DNA of 33,269 nucleotides from positions 1 to 33,269 of the forward strand of contig CAIWRB010000273.1 of the NCBI GenBank assembly GCA_903914955.1, given 5' to 3'. Each line of letters begins with the position of its first letter. Within the stretch, counting starts at the first letter, position 1. Origin of the DNA: an uncultured Chloroflexota bacterium. Lineage in GTDB: Bacteria > Chloroflexota > Anaerolineae > Anaerolineales > Villigracilaceae. The notes under the pieces are model-generated. The model made no database searches. It was not told the DNA's origin and saw only the letters and a list, made by a program, of their open reading frames with translations. Shown here one piece after another: positions 30,691 to 33,269 of this stretch. The translations under genes and the position numbers were made by a program.

Positions 30691-31086
30691 TTATGAAATA
30701 AGCTCAAGTTTGCGTAATTCTTTCAACAATTGTTCCTTATGAATGGGCTTGGACAGGTATCCATCGCAAAGGCCGGAAAACGCGCTGATCTTATTCTCCA
30801 TATCATCCAAAGCAGTAGTCATGATTATTTTAGCACCATCGGTTGAAAAAATACCTTTTTCCTCTTCCATCTCCCTGATCACTCTCAGGGTCTGCTGTCC
30901 ATCTAATTCCGGCATCATAATATCCAAACAGACCAGGTTGTAAGGCTCTCCATTTTTTAGAGCCAACCGCACGGCTTCCACGCCTTCCTGTCCATCCACG
31001 GCAACGTTCACCATCCCAAAACCCTTCAACAATTCCTGCATCAGCAGGCGGCTTGTAAAATCATCCTCAACGATTAATGTTTTCAT
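30691..31086 (-). CDS. Single-domain response regulator (CheY-like)
   Basis: This 131-residue receiver domain has no output domain. Phosphorylation residues are E7-D8-D9, D55 (LVCLDIMMPELDG), T90/T91 (IIMTTALDD) and K113 (LSKPI). It probably shuttles phosphate in a relay or acts by protein contact. GAGGAG nine bases before ATG 31086 supports the start. It lies between the hybrid kinase (which ends in an HPt domain) and the REC-GGDEF gene, all in one direction, so it is likely a relay partner of both. Confidence 0.92.
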   Translation of the reverse strand: MKTLIVEDDFTSRLLMQELLKGFGMVNVAVDGQEGVEAVRLALKNGEPYNLVCLDIMMPELDGQQTLRVIREMEEEKGIFSTDGAKIIMTTALDDMENKISAFSGLCDGYLSKPIHKEQLLKELRKLELIS

Positions 31087-31174
31087 GGTTCAAATCTCCT
31101 CTTGATAGAATGGTATTTCAATTAGTAGGATAGCGCTTTCCGATTCTTTTTGCAGCTCCATCCGCTGATCTATT

Positions 31175-33269
31175 TTAAACATCATTTTTCAACACTTCTC
31201 TTAAGCGCTCAAATTGCAATTCCAATTTACTCATACGTTTTCGAATGGCGGAAAGATCCCCGGCCTTGCCGTTCTTTTCCATCTCAAAGGCTGTCGCCCG
31301 GAGCGCCTCGGCGCCAATGTTAGCGGCCGCACCCTTAATGGTGTGCGCCTGACGTTCGGCACCTGCGCCGTCACTCGCCGCCAGATAGTCTTTCAATGAT
31401 TGTATTTGAAGTGGGATATCTTCCAGAAAACCTGCGATTACAATTTGAACCAGCTCCTCGTCATCCATCAAGCGCTGCAACAATGCTGATTTATCGAATA
31501 TCGGCACATCGCTCGCGGGTAAGCCGGGAGCTGCTTCCGGCGCGGCAGAAGATTGGCTTTCCATGGCATTCTCTTCAACAGGTAGCCAACGATTTAATGC
31601 CTCCGTCAGCGACTGTGAATTGATTGGCTTGGGCACGTAGTCGTTCATGCCTGCCTCCAGACAAAGTTCACGGTCACCTTGCATGGCGTTGGCAGTCATG
31701 GCAATAATTGGAATATTATGATTGAGTACTCCCGAATGAACATCGCGGATGTGACGGGTGGCTTCCAATCCATCCATCTCGGGCATCTGTACATCCATAA
31801 GCACAATGTCATAAGGAACGCTCTCCAGGGCTCTCACTGCCTCGGCGCCGTTGGCTACGGCATCTGCTCTGAGTCCAAGTTTCTTGAGGATTCCTAAAGC
31901 CACCAGTTGATTGGTTCGGTTGTCCTCTGCCAGCAGGATGCGCATCGGAATCACAGCACCCACGCCTCCACGCTGAATCTCGCGGACGGAGTGGCGCGTT
32001 ACGATCGGAGTTGTTTCAGTTGGCGAAACATTCCCGGCGAATGCAATAGATAGTACGTTGCGAAGGTCTGTGGGAACCAGAGGTTTTACCAGATAACCTA
32101 TAAAACCGATCTTCGCATAACGGCGGGCATCGCCTCGTTCTCCCAGTGAAGACAACAAGATAAGATGAGTCCCGCTTAAGTGTTCATTTTCTTTGATCTT
32201 CTGGGCAAGGGTCGCTCCATCCATGATCGGCATCTTCATATCCAAGATCGCAATTTGGAAGGGATCACCCTGCTCTTGCGCTTCAAAAAGCGCTTGAAGT
32301 GCGGCATCCCCGTCATTCACTTCGGCCGGGCGCATGCCCCAGTCTGCCAGCCGTACGCTCAAGATCTCACGACTGGCCGCGTTATCATCCACGATCAGTG
32401 TTCGCACTTCTTTCAGGTCAACCTGAACAGGTAATTTTCCACTCAATCTGCCTGGTGCGCCTTCGGGTTGTTCTTTCATACGTACAGTAAACCAGAATTC
32501 AGATCCACGGCCTACCTCGCTATTTACGCCAATATTCCCGCCCATCAATTCAACTAACTGTTTCGAGATGGCCAATCCCAACCCGGTGCCGCCGAACTTA
32601 CGTGTGGTCGAAGCATCCACCTGGGTAAATTTATTAAATAGCAGTCCAATCTTTTCGGGCGAGATACCGAGGCCGGTGTCGCGGATCGAGAAACGCAGTT
32701 CAACTTCGTTATTGGCTTCAGACAAGCAAGTGACGCGTACTGCAACTTCACCCTGGCTGGTAAATTTGATGGAATTTCCCACCAGGTTAGTAAGCACCTG
32801 ACGCAGGCGTCCCGGATCTCCCTGCAGAAAGATGGGCACTTGAGGGTCGGCGGCGCAAATAAACTCAAGTCCTTTTTCCTGGGAACGCAGAGCTAGCGTG
32901 GCGGCAAAATCGTCGAGCAAACTCTGCAAGTCAAAATCCAATACTTCCAGTTCCAGCTTCCCGGCTTCTATCTTGGAGAAATCCAGGATGTCGTTGATCA
33001 GGGTCAGAAGTGCCTCACCGCTGGAGCGCACGATTTCAGCATAGCGCTGTTGTTCTTCATCCAATTGGGTATCGAGCAGTAGGCCAGTCATTCCGATGAC
33101 ACCGTTCATGGGCGTGCGGATCTCATGACTCATGTTTGCCAGAAACTCGCTCTTGGCAATACTGGCCATTTCAGCCTGTGCCGCAAAAGCATTAGCGCGG
33201 ATGATCGACTCTTCGAGTTGAGTATTGGTTTCCAAGATTTCAGTCTCGGCTTGTTTGCGTTCGGTAATG
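31175..33269 (-). CDS. Hybrid histidine kinase (PAS/PAC-HisKA-HATPase-REC-REC-HPt), 5' end outside window
   Basis: The reading frame stays open to the window edge and begins with ITERKQAE, the usual end of a PAC motif, so at least one PAS domain lies beyond 33269. A coiled coil then leads to a HisKA domain ([15 protein letters not shown], phosphorylated His codon near 33125-33127). A HATPase domain follows with N, G1 ([11 protein letters not shown]) and G2 ([10 protein letters not shown]) boxes. Two receiver domains come next ([11 protein letters not shown] and [11 protein letters not shown]), then a C-terminal HPt domain ([13 protein letters not shown]). This is an unorthodox phosphorelay kinase. 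Both receivers keep their Asp. Its stop is 88 bases before the single-REC gene. The TTG near 33235 is not a real start. Confidence 0.92.
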   Translation of the reverse strand, partial: ITERKQAETEILETNTQLEESIIRANAFAAQAEMASIAKSEFLANMSHEIRTPMNGVIGMTGLLLDTQLDEEQQRYAEIVRSSGEALLTLINDILDFSKIEAGKLELEVLDFDLQSLLDDFAATLALRSQEKGLEFICAADPQVPIFLQGDPGRLRQVLTNLVGNSIKFTSQGEVAVRVTCLSEANNEVELRFSIRDTGLGISPEKIGLLFNKFTQVDASTTRKFGGTGLGLAISKQLVELMGGNIGVNSEVGRGSEFWFTVRMKEQPEGAPGRLSGKLPVQVDLKEVRTLIVDDNAASREILSVRLADWGMRPAEVNDGDAALQALFEAQEQGDPFQIAILDMKMPIMDGATLAQKIKENEHLSGTHLILLSSLGERGDARRYAKIGFIGYLVKPLVPTDLRNVLSIAFAGNVSPTETTPIVTRHSVREIQRGGVGAVIPMRILLAEDNRTNQLVALGILKKLGLRADAVANGAEAVRALESVPYDIVLMDVQMPEMDGLEATRHIRDVHSGVLNHNIPIIAMTANAMQGDRELCLEAGMNDYVPKPINSQSLTEALNRWLPVEENAMESQSSAAPEAAPGLPASDVPIFDKSALLQRLMDDEELVQIVIAGFLEDIPLQIQSLKDYLAASDGAGAERQAHTIKGAAANIGAEALRATAFEMEKNGKAGDLSAIRKRMSKLELQFERLREVLKNDV

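Noticed and set aside
31090-31161. Minus-strand 23-codon open frame between the hybrid kinase and single-REC genes
   Set aside because: It has no ribosome site, no recognisable similarity and is short enough to arise by chance; a translation-coupling role is possible but unsupported.

Overview
The window looks like chromosomal DNA from a member of Chloroflexota, most likely class Anaerolineae. This is inferred from gene content: lipoproteins and SH3-like proteins with Pro/Thr linkers of the PTPTP / PTFTPPP type, an NBR1-type Ig domain lipoprotein, a fused DppC-DppD transporter subunit, and an FHA-FHA-FtsW/PBP cell-wall cluster. No rRNA, tRNA, CRISPR array or complete insertion sequence was seen. 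The window starts in non-coding DNA and ends inside a hybrid histidine kinase.

Layout. (1) 1-1715 (+): a decayed copy of the start of a downstream gene, a small two-gene cassette (unknown protein + DUF2283), a DUF3592 membrane protein and a small membrane protein. (2) 1782-9186 (-): a six-gene operon read right to left: peptide-binding lipoprotein, DppB-like permease, fused permease/ATPase, DppF-like ATPase, SpoU/TrmH-type RNA methyltransferase, zinc-dependent dehydrogenase. A strong hairpin separates the binding-protein gene from the transporter genes. (3) 9371-12964 (+): S9 prolyl oligopeptidase-like peptidase, GNAT acetyltransferase and a creatininase-family hydrolase. Together with (2) this suggests peptide uptake and breakdown. 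(4) 12957-17535 (-): NBR1-Ig lipoprotein, MttB-family methyltransferase, ATP-grasp ligase and SIS-domain sugar isomerase/deaminase. (5) 17552-21736 (+): a metal-homeostasis block with a DtxR/MntR repressor under a promoter carrying a near-perfect palindromic operator, a truncated isoprenylcysteine methyltransferase remnant, an Nramp transporter, a tandem universal stress protein and a CDF exporter. (6) 21784-23026 (-): two tandem paralogous SH3-like envelope proteins. (7) 23076-28508 (+): a zinc-ribbon protein, then an FHA-FHA-MTAP-FtsW/PBP operon resembling the actinobacterial fhaA-fhaB-rodA-pbpA cluster. (8) 28596-33269 (-): a ferredoxin, a PAS protein and a phosphorelay set (hybrid kinase, single REC, REC-GGDEF).

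The most noteworthy observations are: a 162-bp MITE-like element at 23696-23857 with perfect 16-bp terminal inverted repeats and a 9-bp target duplication; an FtsW/RodA-transpeptidase fusion whose transpeptidase half has lost its catalytic motifs; a creatininase with a degenerate extra half-domain; a cassette flanked by direct repeats of a gene start; and several genes whose -10 boxes lie 6-7 bp before the start codon, suggesting leaderless mRNAs.
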